DNA of 64,000 bases from Ilyobacter_A sp963668015 (GCA_963668015.2 CAXXCR010000023.1:1-64000); one strand, 5' to 3'; numbered from the stretch's first letter, positions 1 through 9,257 are shown. Numbers and translations are program-made. The notes: generated by a model from the letters alone, not told the origin.

Positions 1-124
1 AATCCCCCTTTTTAATTTAATACTTCAAATATATTTTACTTCCCAAATCATAAACATTAACTAAAATTAACAAAATTTTATTTGAAAATACATTTTGAGT
101 AAGTAACTAAGTTGCTACCTGCAA

Positions 125-393
125 TAAAATATTGAATTTCTGGCAAGTATATAAAAACTTTTTTGGTCACGAATCACACGAATAGGCACTAATTCAAATA
201 AAAAACCTGTTTCACAGAGTGGCGCATAGGAAAAGAGTGAGCTTCACAGAGAATGTTTAGAAACCTTTAGTTCTTCAGGTTTCAAATGATTAGTGAGATT
301 AGTGTAAATCGTGACAAAAATAATTTTGACTTTAAGTATTTCCTCTGTGAAACTCTGTGTTCAAAATAGGTTTAGATAAATTCAGTAATTTAT
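125..393 (+). repeat. Dispersed intergenic repeat, copy 1
   Basis: First of six copies of a roughly 280-bp intergenic repeat in this window. It opens with AAAATATTGAATTTC and closes with AAATTCAGTAATTTA, which are imperfect inverted versions of each other. Inside are a GGTCACGAAT arm, CACAGAG motifs, a decayed run of 9-bp ATTAGTGAG-like units, a CGTGACAAAA arm facing the first, and a CTCTGTGAAACTCTGTG block. No coding potential is apparent. It fills most of the otherwise gene-free 1-575 stretch; nothing else is recognised there. Confidence 0.85.
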
Positions 394-575
394 GGCAATA
401 ATTCTAAGTAACAATTTGAGATACGTATAGAAGATGGAATTTTAAGTTTTTCAGAAAAATATTTTTAAAAATAAATCCAAGTAAATTATGCGGAATACGA
501 TGTATATAGCAGTTGACAGCTAAATACGCATAGTTTATAAATAAAATAGAATCAAAAATATCCAGTAGGAATATT

Positions 576-988
576 ATGGATATCAATGAAAAAGTTTTAT
601 CTACTCTAAAAGAAAGTGATACTCCTTTAAAAACTTCCGAGTTGGCTGAAAAATTAGGCACCGAGAAAAAAGATATCGATAAGGCCATAAAAAAATTAAA
701 ATCTGAAAATCTAATTGAATCACCGAAGAGATACTACTATGCTGCTGTGACTACGAAAGAGGAACCAGATCTGAAAAAACTGGTTTTGAAGGTTTTAGAA
801 GATAGTGAGGAACCGCTAAAAACTGCAGAAATTTGTGATAAGACAGGTGCAAAAAGAAAGAAATAGATAAATTGATCAAAAAAATTAAAAAAGCGGGAAA
901 AATAGTATCGCCAAAAAGATGTTATTATTCGCTTAAAAAAAGAGGATTTAAAACCCTATTTTTATTTTATAAAAGGAAGTAAGTGACT
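576..988 (+). pseudogene. Tandem winged-helix-like protein, frameshifted
   Basis: The reading frame encodes two similar units of about 45 residues. Both have a PLKTSEL/PLKTAEI helix, a basic helix with IDKAIKKLK/IDKLIKKIK, and an SPKRYYY/SPKRCYY wing, typical of small winged-helix DNA-binding domains. The first frame stops at 864-866, but the second unit continues uninterrupted in another frame to the TGA at 986-988 if one A is added to the A-run near 853. Unit two is as well conserved as unit one, so the break is either very recent or a sequencing error. A DNA-binding or regulatory role is inferred only from the fold-like pattern. Confidence 0.6.
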
Positions 989-1153
989 TATTCATAATAT
1001 TTTAGTATAGCGTTTTTTATTGTTGTTTACAAAACAAAGATTACTTAATTTATGAAAAGTTAAAATAGCAGTATATATAGGTGATGAAATTGGCAGTGTT
1101 TAATTTTTCGGATCATAGAAGAGCATTTTTTGTTAAAAGGAGCTGAGATCAGC

Positions 1154-2248
1154 ATGAAAAAAAGGGTACTGGTTGCAACTGGAGGCGGGGATTGTCCGGG
1201 CTTGAATGCCGTTATAAGAGCCATAGTAAAGAGGGCCTCAGAAGAAGATTGGGAAGTTTATGGGAGTGTGCAAGCTTTTAACGGTGTTTTAAAAGAAAGT
1301 GAAGAGATAGTTTTACTGGACAAAAAAGCAGTTGCAGGGATTCATTTTAGGGGTGGTACAATAATCGGAACTACAAATAAAGGGGGGCCATTTTCTTGGC
1401 CAGTGCAAAATGAGGCCGGGACCTGGACAACAGTTGACAGATCGGATTTTATGATTAAAAAATTAAAGGAGCTGGGAATAGAAGCTGTAATAAATATAGG
1501 AGGTGATGGATCGCAGAGAATATCCTACGGCCTCTATAAAAAGGGTTGTAATATAGTTGGAGTCCCGAAAACAATTGATAATGATCTGTATTCCACTGAC
1601 TTGACATTTGGGTTTCAAACAGCTGTACAAATAGCCACAGATGCAGTGGATAAACTTGTAACCACTGCTGCCAGCCACAACAGGGTATTTATACTTGAAG
1701 TCATGGGAAGAGATGCAGGTTGGATAGCTATAAATGCGGCCATAGCAGGAGGTGCTGAGGTTTGTCTTATACCCGAAATCCCTTATGATGTGGACAGCGT
1801 AATTGAAAAACTTAATACAAGGTTTAATAATGGAAAGGGGTTTGCAATTATAGTTGTGGCGGAAGGTGCAATGAAAAAAGGTGGCAAAGTTGTGGGTGCA
1901 AAGTTGGCAGAGGTTGGGTATCAAAATTTTAAACTTGGCGGAATATCTTACCAGCTTGCAGAAGAGCTGAAAAAGGCAGGCTGTCCAGTTGACATAAGGG
2001 TTATGGTTTTGGGTCATCTACAAAGAGGCGGAATACCGACGGCTTTTGACAGAGTATTGGCAACCGAGTTTGGGGTAAAAGCATTTGAGATGGTACTGGC
2101 AAAAGAATACGGGAGGATGGTGTCGTTTAAAAATTCTCAGATAACTTCTGTGACCCTTGAGGAAGCCATCAAAAAAAATAAGCATATAGAAAAAGATTCT
2201 GACCTCATACACACGGCAAATGGAATTGGTATATGTATGGGGGATTAA
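1154..2248 (+). CDS. 6-phosphofructokinase
   Basis: Phosphorylates fructose 6-phosphate in cytoplasmic glycolysis. The 364-residue protein shows the N-terminal phosphate loop GGGDCPGLNAVIR, the nucleotide-site GGDGS, the catalytic PKTIDNDL and the sugar-binding EVMGRDAGWIA. GGDGS (Gly at the position equivalent to E. coli 104) is typical of ATP enzymes, whereas PKTIDND (Lys at 124) is shared with pyrophosphate enzymes; this combination occurs in the longer group III PFKs, usually ATP-dependent. The start is placed at 1154, after AAAGGAG at 1137-1143, rather than at an upstream in-frame codon. Phosphoryl donor not proven. Confidence 0.93.
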   Translation: MKKRVLVATGGGDCPGLNAVIRAIVKRASEEDWEVYGSVQAFNGVLKESEEIVLLDKKAVAGIHFRGGTIIGTTNKGGPFSWPVQNEAGTWTTVDRSDFMIKKLKELGIEAVINIGGDGSQRISYGLYKKGCNIVGVPKTIDNDLYSTDLTFGFQTAVQIATDAVDKLVTTAASHNRVFILEVMGRDAGWIAINAAIAGGAEVCLIPEIPYDVDSVIEKLNTRFNNGKGFAIIVVAEGAMKKGGKVVGAKLAEVGYQNFKLGGISYQLAEELKKAGCPVDIRVMVLGHLQRGGIPTAFDRVLATEFGVKAFEMVLAKEYGRMVSFKNSQITSVTLEEAIKKNKHIEKDSDLIHTANGIGICMGD

Positions 2249-2272
2249 CAATATCTAAGGTCGGGTGAGTAT

Positions 2273-2374
2273 ATGCTTTTAAAATATGATAGCAAATCTG
2301 AAATGAAAAAGAAGTGTATACAATCTATTAATCTTTTTAATTTACCTTTATGTACAAGCGGGTGTTCTGCTTAA
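2273..2374 (+). CDS. Possible 33-residue Cys-ended peptide
   Basis: A short open frame beginning 25 bases after the phosphofructokinase stop, preceded by GGGTGAGT 5-6 bases upstream of ATG. The 33-residue product has a lysine-rich middle (MKKKC) and ends in PLCTSGCSA. The Cys/Ser/Thr-rich tail resembles a ribosomally made modified-peptide core, but no maturation enzyme is adjacent and such a short frame may be chance. No function assigned. The remaining bases to 2578 show no further gene. Confidence 0.3.
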   Translation: MLLKYDSKSEMKKKCIQSINLFNLPLCTSGCSA

Positions 2375-2578
2375 AAATATATAGGGTTTTCAACCAGTCA
2401 GCAGCCAGACTTTATAAACCAGTTGAGAGGCTTAAAACTGTCACAGTTATCAAAGTTTAAACTTAGAACATTATTCGCTGTATGTTATTCGGAGTATAAA
2501 TAGCTGGAACTATGCTTGGAATTATGATAAAATATTTAAGTAATTGCTATTAAAATAATGTTAAGCGAGGTATAATTA

Positions 2579-3110
2579 ATGAGAATATTAAAAGAGATGA
2601 TTCATAGTAATGTTGAAAAAATTGAGGGAAATATATATAGGAGAAGAGCAGCCAGAGGAATAATCTTAGACGGAGATAAAATTTTATTGCTTTACACGGA
2701 AAGATATAATGATTACAGTATACCTGGCGGAGGAGTAGACCACCATGAAGACTATATTACAGGTTTGAAAAGGGAGCTTCAAGAGGAAACAGGAGCTCAG
2801 AGTATAAAGGTTTTAGATGAATATGGTGTGTTTGAAGAATATAGGAGATCTCACTATAAAGGGTATGACATTATCCATATGACTTCCAATTTTTACGTAT
2901 GCGGGATAGATAGAGAGTTAGGAGAAGCTAGCTTAGAAGAGTATGAGAAGTCAAATGGTATGAGTGCGGGTTTGGATTAATATATATGATGCAATCAACC
3001 ACAATAAACAGGTGATTGAGAACAAAGACAAGAAGATGGGGCTTTCCATAGAAAGAGAAACCTATGTATTGGAACACATTGCAAAAGAACTTGTGGAGAA
3101 AACAGCATAA
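2579..3110 (+). pseudogene. NUDIX hydrolase, frameshifted near C-terminus
   Basis: NUDIX pyrophosphohydrolase acting on a nucleoside-diphosphate-linked substrate that cannot be specified. The NUDIX box lies at about residues 50-73 of the first frame, beginning GGGVDHHED and containing RELQEETG with the metal-binding glutamates. After SNGMSA the first frame ends quickly (GLD, stop), but dropping one G from the GGG at about 2972-2974 restores VWINIYDAINHN and a basic, well-formed tail to the TAA at 3108-3110. Start ATG at 2579 has GAGG 9 bases upstream. The catalytic domain is intact, so the break could be a sequencing error or recent mutation. Confidence 0.75.
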
Positions 3111-3113
3111 AAA

Positions 3114-3145
3114 AAACAGTAGCAAATTTGCTACTGTTTTTTTTT
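3114..3145. terminator. Bidirectional intrinsic terminator
   Basis: A near-perfect palindrome, ACAGTAGCA/TGCTACTGT, flanked by an A-run on one side and a T-run on the other. It separates the convergent NUDIX and pseudouridine synthase genes and can terminate both. Confidence 0.85.
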
Positions 3146-3156
3146 ATAATAAGTTA

Positions 3157-4023
3157 TTATAGTTTTTTAAAGAAATACTCGGGTACATCCAGGTTAACAT
3201 CGATACCATATTTTTCTATTATAACCCTGTGGGAGAAAAGGTGCATTATTTTACTGTTTTTTTCTCCGTATTTCATATCTCCGTGAATAGGCATACCCCT
3301 TTCGGCCAACTGAACCCTCAATTGATGAGTCCTACCAGTTCCCAATTTTGCCTCCAAAATACAGTGCTTTTCTCCTCTTTTGTATACGCTGAAATATGAG
3401 ATGCTTTCTTTTGCACCTTCTTCGTATTCTTCCAGCTCAACAACCTTGGTATCAGTTTTTTTGAGATAAGATTTTATTTGAAACTCATCATCTTCTGCTG
3501 TACCGTCAACAAGTATGTAGTAGAATTTTTCCACATTACGGTTCCTTATTTCTTCTGAAAGTTCTCTGACAGTTACCAAGTCCTTTGCACCGATTATCAA
3601 ACCAGAAGTAGCCTTATCAATTCTGTTTACAAAAGTAAAGTTCATATTTTTTGTGTATGACTTCATCATTTCTGATAGGCCGTAATCATGGCCGCTTCCC
3701 TTATGCATTACTGTATTTGGTTGTTTGTTTAGTATGAGAACCCTATCGTCTTCATATGCGATGGAATTCTTTATTTCGTTCATCTCTTGTTTGCTGAGCT
3801 CGATAAACTCTTTTTGTTTGCTTAGTCCTGATCCACTGTAAAAGACTTTAACAATATCTCCTTCCTGGAGCCTGTAATTTTGTTTTTGTTTTTTTCCGTT
3901 TACTTTAACTTTACCTTTTCTTATTAGCTTGAAAATTTCCCCCAGGTTAACACCTTCATATTTTTTTCTTATAAATTTATCCAACCTTGTATCGTGAAAA
4001 TCTGTACCAATTTTAAATTCCAC
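3157..4023 (-). CDS. RluA-family 23S rRNA pseudouridine synthase
   Basis: Isomerises uridine to pseudouridine in RNA, most likely large-subunit rRNA. Residues 1-70 look like an S4 RNA-binding domain (RLDKFIRKKYEGVNLGEIFKL). The catalytic motif is VNRIDKATSGLI, the family's HRLD site with His replaced by Asn and the catalytic Asp kept. GRTHQLRVQLA and HGDMKYG follow at the usual C-terminal positions. At 288 residues it matches RluC/RluD-type enzymes. Start is GTG at 4023 with AAGGTG upstream. The exact uridine target cannot be read from sequence. Confidence 0.9.
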   Translation of the reverse strand: MEFKIGTDFHDTRLDKFIRKKYEGVNLGEIFKLIRKGKVKVNGKKQKQNYRLQEGDIVKVFYSGSGLSKQKEFIELSKQEMNEIKNSIAYEDDRVLILNKQPNTVMHKGSGHDYGLSEMMKSYTKNMNFTFVNRIDKATSGLIIGAKDLVTVRELSEEIRNRNVEKFYYILVDGTAEDDEFQIKSYLKKTDTKVVELEEYEEGAKESISYFSVYKRGEKHCILEAKLGTGRTHQLRVQLAERGMPIHGDMKYGEKNSKIMHLFSHRVIIEKYGIDVNLDVPEYFFKKL

Positions 4024-4090
4024 CTTATCACCTTTTATAATAGATTATTTTTATTGAAATATAGAACTTCCTAAAATATGTACTGAATAA

Positions 4091-4561
4091 TTATTTACCG
4101 CAGCAGGTCTTGTATTTCTTACCGCTGCCACATGGGCACGGAGAATTCCTGCCTATTTTTTTCTTGCGGGTTTCTTCAACCCAACCTTCATAATACCACA
4201 TACCATCTATTTTTATAAATTTACTCGTTTCATGGTGTGTTTGCTTTTTCCCGTTGTTTATGTAGTGTGCCTTGAATTCAACAATCCCATCTGTATCAGA
4301 AGATTTGCCTTTTTTTACAGACAGCACCTTCAGGCCAATCCACTTGGAACTTTTTGCCCAGTTCCTTATGTCATCTTTTGAAATAAGGCCCCTTGTAGAC
4401 GGTGCATGAGTGTCATATATAAAGTCAATATTACATAGTGTATAGGCAGAATATCTTGCCCTCATAAGGTTTTCGGCTGATTCTGGAAAAACCTCTTTTT
4501 TTATATATGGCATACAGCAGTTTTGAATGGGCTTACCGTTGCCGCAAGGACAAATATCCAT
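4091..4561 (-). CDS. YchJ-like SEC-C zinc-motif protein
   Basis: A 156-residue protein with a Cys cluster at each end: CPCGNGKPIQNCC at the N-terminus and SPCPCGSGKKYKTCC at the C-terminus, the SEC-C zinc-binding signature. Between them is the UPF0225/YchJ core with ARYSAYTLCNIDFIYDTH and an aromatic C-terminal half (MWYYEGWVEE). Family function is not established; the zinc motif is shared with SecA, suggesting a protein-binding role by inference. Start ATG at 4561 has AGGAGGGG directly upstream. Confidence 0.9.
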   Translation of the reverse strand: MDICPCGNGKPIQNCCMPYIKKEVFPESAENLMRARYSAYTLCNIDFIYDTHAPSTRGLISKDDIRNWAKSSKWIGLKVLSVKKGKSSDTDGIVEFKAHYINNGKKQTHHETSKFIKIDGMWYYEGWVEETRKKKIGRNSPCPCGSGKKYKTCCGK

Positions 4562-4659
4562 ATTACCCCTCCTAGCAAATATTTTTCATCTGAGATTATA
4601 ACATGTAGAGGTGTATTTTATCAAATATATGTAGCCAGAATAAAAACTTATGAAGGCAA

Positions 4660-5037
4660 CTATATTTTTAACTCTTTAGTCTTTTTTTGTGTAGAAATAC
4701 AAAAAGGTAAATACAAATTAATTGCCACAACAGATACCCCCAGCAATATTTGGAGTTCCCTGGTAAGTTCGTGCGGGTAAATAATTGGTAACAGATACTG
4801 CTCTATGAAGCTGACATGGTAGACATATTCACCGCCAATTTTTCTAAGCCAGTTTTCTAAAGGCGTAAGCGGGCAGTATAAATCCAAAAATTCTACCAAA
4901 GTTCCCCATACAACTGCCGGAAAATGAACGAGAGCCCATTTTTTGTTTACGAGCAAAAGAAATCCCCCGAAAACAACAAAAACTATGAAACAAAGATGAG
5001 AAAATATAACAAGATCTATTGAAATTCTATATATCAT
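4660..5037 (-). CDS. DUF2784 family membrane protein
   Basis: A 125-residue hydrophobic protein with about three membrane segments (near residues 8-30, 36-50 and 88-112). The sequence IDLVIFSHLCFIVFVVFGG and the FLDLYCPLTPLENWLR stretch followed by FIEQYL are characteristic of the DUF2784 family. Function unknown. The ATG at 5037 has AAAGGA upstream. It lies between YchJ and pterin dehydratase on the same strand, with gaps large enough for separate transcription. Confidence 0.85.
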   Translation of the reverse strand: MIYRISIDLVIFSHLCFIVFVVFGGFLLLVNKKWALVHFPAVVWGTLVEFLDLYCPLTPLENWLRKIGGEYVYHVSFIEQYLLPIIYPHELTRELQILLGVSVVAINLYLPFCISTQKKTKELKI

Positions 5038-5071
5038 AGGCTCGTCCTTTTAAGAAATTTATATTGCTGTT

Positions 5072-5419
5072 CTATTTCATAGAAGCAAACAGCTTATCAG
5101 TTTTGGCAGCCATTATAAAATCATTGGCATGCAGTCCCATTATTTTGTGGGTCCACCAAGTCACGGTGACTTTACCCCACTGCGTAAGTATCTCCGGATG
5201 ATGTCCCTCAATTTCTGCAAGTTCTCCAACTTCATTTGTAAATTTAAGGGCTTCCTTGAAATTTTTAAATTTAAATGTTTTTTTCAGGTGTTTAACTTCA
5301 TCAACTACACTTATATCCCAATCTGGAAGCTGAGGCATGAACTCTTTTATTTCTATCTCTGTTGCTAAAGGAGCTCCGAGTTTACAAACTTCACACGTCC
5401 TATCTGTCAACTGAGTCAT
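5072..5419 (-). CDS. Pterin-4a-carbinolamine dehydratase
   Basis: Dehydrates 4a-hydroxytetrahydrobiopterin in the recycling of pterin cofactors. The 115-residue length fits the family, and the active-site signature is seen as EGHHPEI followed by VTWWTHKIMGLHANDF. Start ATG at 5419 has AAGGAGGG upstream. No aromatic amino acid hydroxylase lies nearby, so its role in an apparently anaerobic organism may concern another pterin or the second regulatory function known for the family. Confidence 0.93.
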   Translation of the reverse strand: MTQLTDRTCEVCKLGAPLATEIEIKEFMPQLPDWDISVVDEVKHLKKTFKFKNFKEALKFTNEVGELAEIEGHHPEILTQWGKVTVTWWTHKIMGLHANDFIMAAKTDKLFASMK

Positions 5420-5657
5420 TTAAACCCTCCTTTTCACTTACTAAAAGTTTAATAGACAAACGAAAAATAACTTTATGCTAACTATAATTTTATACCAAAA
5501 TAAATAAAGAAATCCTATTTTTCAAATATTGTACAGGAAAATTAGATATGAAGTATAAAAATATATTGGAGTATAAAATATAACAAAGAATTATTTATTC
5601 CTTGGATTTAGTTTTTTATAAATAACGTTCGATATTAATATTATACGAGGTGAGGAT

Positions 5658-6338
5658 TTGTCAAAAAAAATAGGATGTCTTCTTGTACATGGTTTTGGAG
5701 GAGATGTGAGTGAAGTTGAGTATTTAGCAGCTTATTTAAGATTGAATGGTTGTTCTGTCATTTGCACCCAGCTCAAAGGGCATACTGGAACGAGAAAAGA
5801 TATGGTGGGGGTAAGATATTTTCAGTGGATGCAGTCAGCAGAAAAAGATCTGCAAGAACTGTTAAACAGAAATGAAAAAATATTCATAATAGGTTTTTCC
5901 ATGGGGGGGCTAATAGGAATAAACCTAAGTTTAAAATACAATGTATCAGGTTTGGTATGCATTAATACACCGATATTCTGCTGGGACTTAAAAAATATAG
6001 GAAGCAATGTTTTACAGGGGATTTTAAATAAAGACTATAAAAATATAAAAAGATACCTTTATTCCATTTGGAAATATCCATTTTCTTCACTCTATAATTT
6101 CAAGTTGTTTGTGAGAATAAGTAAAAGAAACTTGTGGAAAATTATCCTGCCTACATTGATAGTACAGGCTAAAGATGACGATACAGTAAAGTCAAAAAGT
6201 GCAGAATATATATACAGTAAAATCAATTCGCAGAATAAAATAATCAAATATTTTGAAAAAGGAGGACACACCATACTTAAGGGTCCAGCAGGTAAAAATG
6301 TCAGCGAATTTGTGTTAGAATTTATTTTAAAGCTATAA
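5658..6338 (+). CDS. Alpha/beta hydrolase, carboxylesterase-like
   Basis: Serine hydrolase of the short carboxylesterase (Est30-like) group, 226 residues. Visible elements are the oxyanion-side LLVHGFGG, the nucleophile elbow GFSMGG, a catalytic aspartate in QAKDDDTV and a histidine in GGHTILKG. The start is a TTG at 5658 preceded by GAGGTGAGG. No signal peptide, so cytoplasmic. Substrate unknown. It is monocistronic, with more than 200 bases of AT-rich sequence on each side. Confidence 0.87.
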   Translation: MSKKIGCLLVHGFGGDVSEVEYLAAYLRLNGCSVICTQLKGHTGTRKDMVGVRYFQWMQSAEKDLQELLNRNEKIFIIGFSMGGLIGINLSLKYNVSGLVCINTPIFCWDLKNIGSNVLQGILNKDYKNIKRYLYSIWKYPFSSLYNFKLFVRISKRNLWKIILPTLIVQAKDDDTVKSKSAEYIYSKINSQNKIIKYFEKGGHTILKGPAGKNVSEFVLEFILKL

Positions 6339-6549
6339 AAACAATATATTTGTTCAAGTTTTAGAAAAAATTTGCAAAATGAATAGAAAGATAGTATAGT
6401 AATATTGGTATGCGTTTAGAAATTTTTTCATTTATTTCAAAAATTACATCTGTAAATACCTATTTTTTGATGTATATTTTAAATTTGATGTATAGAGTTT
6501 TCTATTCGCAAAGTTTATTATTGAAATAGTATTTAGGGGGTATTGGAAA

Positions 6550-6756
6550 ATGTTAAAAGGAACGGTAAAATGGTTCAACTCGGAAAAAGGATTTGGTTTT
6601 ATTACTTCAGAAGATGGGGATGACGTATTCGTTCACTTCTCACAAATTAACACGCAAGGGTTTAAAACATTAGAAGAAGGACAGGCAGTTACATTTGAGG
6701 TAACTGAAGGTCCTAAAGGACCTCAAGCTTCAAACGTAACTGTTGTTGAAGGATAG
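6550..6756 (+). CDS. Cold-shock protein (CspA family)
   Basis: A 68-residue single OB-fold RNA/ssDNA chaperone. The two nucleic-acid-binding motifs are intact: KGFGFIT (RNP1) and DVFVHFS (RNP2), with KGTVKWFNSEKG at the start. ATG at 6550 follows AGGGGGTA. The 210-base gene-free leader upstream is unusually long and AT-rich, as is common for cold-shock mRNAs. A strong terminator follows at 6775. A close paralogue lies at 11321. Confidence 0.96.
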   Translation: MLKGTVKWFNSEKGFGFITSEDGDDVFVHFSQINTQGFKTLEEGQAVTFEVTEGPKGPQASNVTVVEG

Positions 6757-6774
6757 AAAACAAATCTTAATTAG

Positions 6775-6816
6775 AAAAAACAGTCCGCAGTGGGTATAGC
6801 TGCGGACTGTTTTTTA
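6775..6816 (+). terminator. Intrinsic terminator after cold-shock gene
   Basis: CAGTCCGCA and TGCGGACTG form a long GC-containing stem followed by a T-run, with a matching A-run upstream, so it may work in both directions. Confidence 0.92.
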
Positions 6817-6898
6817 CTTTACTTTAACTCAGATATAAGTTAATATGTATATATAACTATTTATATACTTAATTATAACTGTTGGGAGTACGTTCGAA

Positions 6899-7999
6899 AT
6901 GGAAGATATAAATTATATTAAGAAAGTTTTGAAAAAAGAGAAAATAATTAATAAAATATGTGAAATTTTGATAATAGTGCAAGAGTTAAATTCTGTTTTT
7001 AATAATATTATTCCTCAATTAAAAATTTTAAGTGGTTGTGATGCAGTAGCTATCAGGTTTCATAGAGATGATGATTACCCTTATGTTGCACACAGTGGTT
7101 TTGACTTGGAATTTATCCAGAAGGAAAATCATTTATGCTTAAGAGATGAAAACGGCAGCAGGGTGTACTCGAAAGACGAAGAGTCGTATGTACTAGAATG
7201 CATGTGTGGCCTTGTGATAAGAGGTAAGACGGATGGGCAACAGCCATTTTATACGGAAGACGGCAGCTTTTGGACTAATAGCACGAGTGCTTTGCTAAAA
7301 AGTTTTCAAGAAAGAGGGATTAAGCTTGAAACCAGAAATTACTGCAACTACAGTGCATATGAGTCAGTTGCCTTGATTCCCATAAGATGCGGCGAGGAAA
7401 ATATGGGATTAATTCAGCTTAACCACAATGGGAAAGGTGCTTTTACTGAGGAGCTTATTGAATGTTTTGAAAAAGTTGGAGAACTCATTGGAAGATCTGT
7501 AAAAAACAACCAGAAATATAATAAAATGAAAAAACGTTTGAGAAAACTCGAAGAGAGGTCTATAACAGACCCTTTAACGGGAATATATAACAGGAGATAT
7601 ATGTATCTCAGGTTGAATGAGCTTATAGAAAAGTATAAGAGAAGTGGAAACAAGCTGTCTGTTGTAGTTATTGATTTGGACAAATTTAAACCTGTAAATG
7701 ACAGGTATGGCCATGCAATGGGGGATGAGCTGCTCAAGTTGTTTGCAAACATACTGGAAAAAAATATACGTTCCTATGACATAGCCTGCAGATACGGTGG
7801 AGATGAATTTGTTTTGGTACTTGATGAAACAAGCCAGGCACAGGCTCAGAATATAATGAAGAGAGTTGAGACTGACTGTAAGAATAGCGGAATTTTGAAA
7901 GACGGGAATGAGATCAGGGTACTGTTTAGTTATGGGATAGCTGAGATAGAGGAACTGGAATCTGCTTATGCGACATCACCAGAAGCCCTGTTGAATTAA
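6899..7999 (+). CDS. Diguanylate cyclase with GAF-like sensor domain
   Basis: Predicted to make cyclic di-GMP. Residues 1-200 form a sensor region with a GAF-like pattern and several cysteines (YVLECMCGLVIRG). Residues 205-366 are a GGDEF domain starting at DPLTGIYNRRYM, with an intact active site CRYGGDEFVLVL and an allosteric RxxD inhibition site (RSYD) five residues before it. No membrane segment is visible, so cytosolic. The protein stops shortly after FSYGIAEIEELES, so the usual last helix of the domain is missing or shortened. The input signal is unknown. Confidence 0.88.
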   Translation: MEDINYIKKVLKKEKIINKICEILIIVQELNSVFNNIIPQLKILSGCDAVAIRFHRDDDYPYVAHSGFDLEFIQKENHLCLRDENGSRVYSKDEESYVLECMCGLVIRGKTDGQQPFYTEDGSFWTNSTSALLKSFQERGIKLETRNYCNYSAYESVALIPIRCGEENMGLIQLNHNGKGAFTEELIECFEKVGELIGRSVKNNQKYNKMKKRLRKLEERSITDPLTGIYNRRYMYLRLNELIEKYKRSGNKLSVVVIDLDKFKPVNDRYGHAMGDELLKLFANILEKNIRSYDIACRYGGDEFVLVLDETSQAQAQNIMKRVETDCKNSGILKDGNEIRVLFSYGIAEIEELESAYATSPEALLN

Positions 8000-8091
8000 G
8001 GCGTAAAAGCCAGGTTAAAATGTGGTAGAGTTATTTTATATTAATTTTTTGGGTATAGAGGGCAGTCGAAGCAACGTTAGAATATCTTTGA

Positions 8092-8126
8092 AATACATTG
8101 TCAAATATGAGGCAATGTATTTTTTA
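8092..8126 (+). terminator. Intrinsic terminator after diguanylate cyclase
   Basis: AATACATTG and CAATGTATT pair over nine bases and are followed by a T-run. Confidence 0.75.
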
Positions 8127-8193
8127 TATGTGGTAAAAAAATAAAAATTATAGTATAATAACTAGTATTTATTTTAGAAATTAGAGGTGTAGA

Positions 8194-9033
8194 ATGATAA
8201 AAATAGGAAAAAGACAGAAAATGAGGGTAAATAATATATCCAGTATAGGAGCATACCTTGACGCAGAGACAGGGGATGCAGTGGATAATGTGTTACTTCC
8301 GAATAACGAAATAGAAGATATGGGAATAAAAGAAGGGGATGAACTGGACGTACTTATCTATTGTGATTCAGAGGACAGGATTATTGCAACTCTGAAGAGT
8401 AGTTATGCAGTAGTAGGTACTCTTGCCAGGTTAGAGGTTGTGGATATAACCAAAATAGGAGCATTTCTTGACTGGGGTCTTCCGAAGGATCTTTTTCTAC
8501 CAAAAGGGCAGGAAGAGGGAGCATTGAAAAAAGGCAAAAGCTATCTAGTGGGCCTTTACGAGGACAAAAAGGGAAGAATATCTGCAACGATGAAAATATA
8601 TAAATTTCTTCTGCCAAACAGTAAGTATGAGAAAAACGATATTGTACTGGGAACTGTTTACAGAATTGAGCCTAATATAGGTACATTTGTAGCAGTGGAC
8701 AACAGGTATTTTGGACTTATACCTAAAAATGAATGTTTCATAGAATATGAAGTAGGAGATGAAGTTGAAGCTAGGGTAATAAGAGTCAGAGAAGATGGGA
8801 AAATTGATCTTAGCCCAAGAAAATTGTCCTATCTTCAAATAGATGATGATGCACAGTTAATACTGGAAGCAATGGAAAATATCGGAGGGAAACTACTAAT
8901 TAATGATAAAAGTTCACCTGAGCTGATTAAAGAAACTTTTGGTTTGAGTAAAAAAGCATTTAAAAAAGCAATCGGAAACCTGCTTAAGAATGGTAAAATA
9001 ATAAAAGATGGTCAAAATTTCAGATTGAATTAA
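8194..9033 (+). CDS. cvfB: CvfB-family S1-like RNA-binding protein
   Basis: A 279-residue member of the CvfB/YitL family, made of consecutive S1-type OB-folds and a C-terminal winged-helix. Repeated S1 patterns are ISSIGAYLDAETGD, DITKIGAFLDWGLPKDLFLP and IGTFVAVDNRYFGLIP, and the C-terminus (SKKAFKKAIGNLLKNGKI) is the helix-turn-helix-like tail. Family members affect virulence factor or mRNA expression in Staphylococcus; here the role is inferred. Start ATG at 8194 follows AGAGGTG. A terminator lies directly downstream. Confidence 0.9.
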   Translation: MIKIGKRQKMRVNNISSIGAYLDAETGDAVDNVLLPNNEIEDMGIKEGDELDVLIYCDSEDRIIATLKSSYAVVGTLARLEVVDITKIGAFLDWGLPKDLFLPKGQEEGALKKGKSYLVGLYEDKKGRISATMKIYKFLLPNSKYEKNDIVLGTVYRIEPNIGTFVAVDNRYFGLIPKNECFIEYEVGDEVEARVIRVREDGKIDLSPRKLSYLQIDDDAQLILEAMENIGGKLLINDKSSPELIKETFGLSKKAFKKAIGNLLKNGKIIKDGQNFRLN

Positions 9034-9048
9034 ACAGATCATTTGTCG

Positions 9049-9077
9049 AGCGCCTGGGATATCTAGGCGCTTTTTTG
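9049..9077 (+). terminator. Intrinsic terminator after cvfB
   Basis: AGCGCCT and AGGCGCT form a GC-rich stem followed by TTTTTT. Confidence 0.9.
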
Positions 9078-9257
9078 TATAAATAGATATTTAGAAAATT
9101 GACATTATCCAAATTTAGATTAAAAAATAGAAAAAAATACGATATTTACCAGGAATCTGGGTTAATTATGTTATATAATACATATAAGAAGTGTTGAAAG
9201 CGGATTTGAAATGCTGGACCTGACAAAATTACCAACTGAATTGAAGGAGGTAAATTT

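Noticed and set aside
125..393. Dispersed repeats as CRISPR arrays
   Set aside because: The 9-bp units are contiguous without unique spacers, and no cas genes are present.
404..688. Minus-strand 94-codon frame over the first gene
   Set aside because: Antisense to the winged-helix gene, no ribosome site, low-complexity composition; a shadow frame.
1463..2017. 184-codon minus-strand frame within pfk
   Set aside because: Fully antisense to a conserved enzyme gene, without start context.
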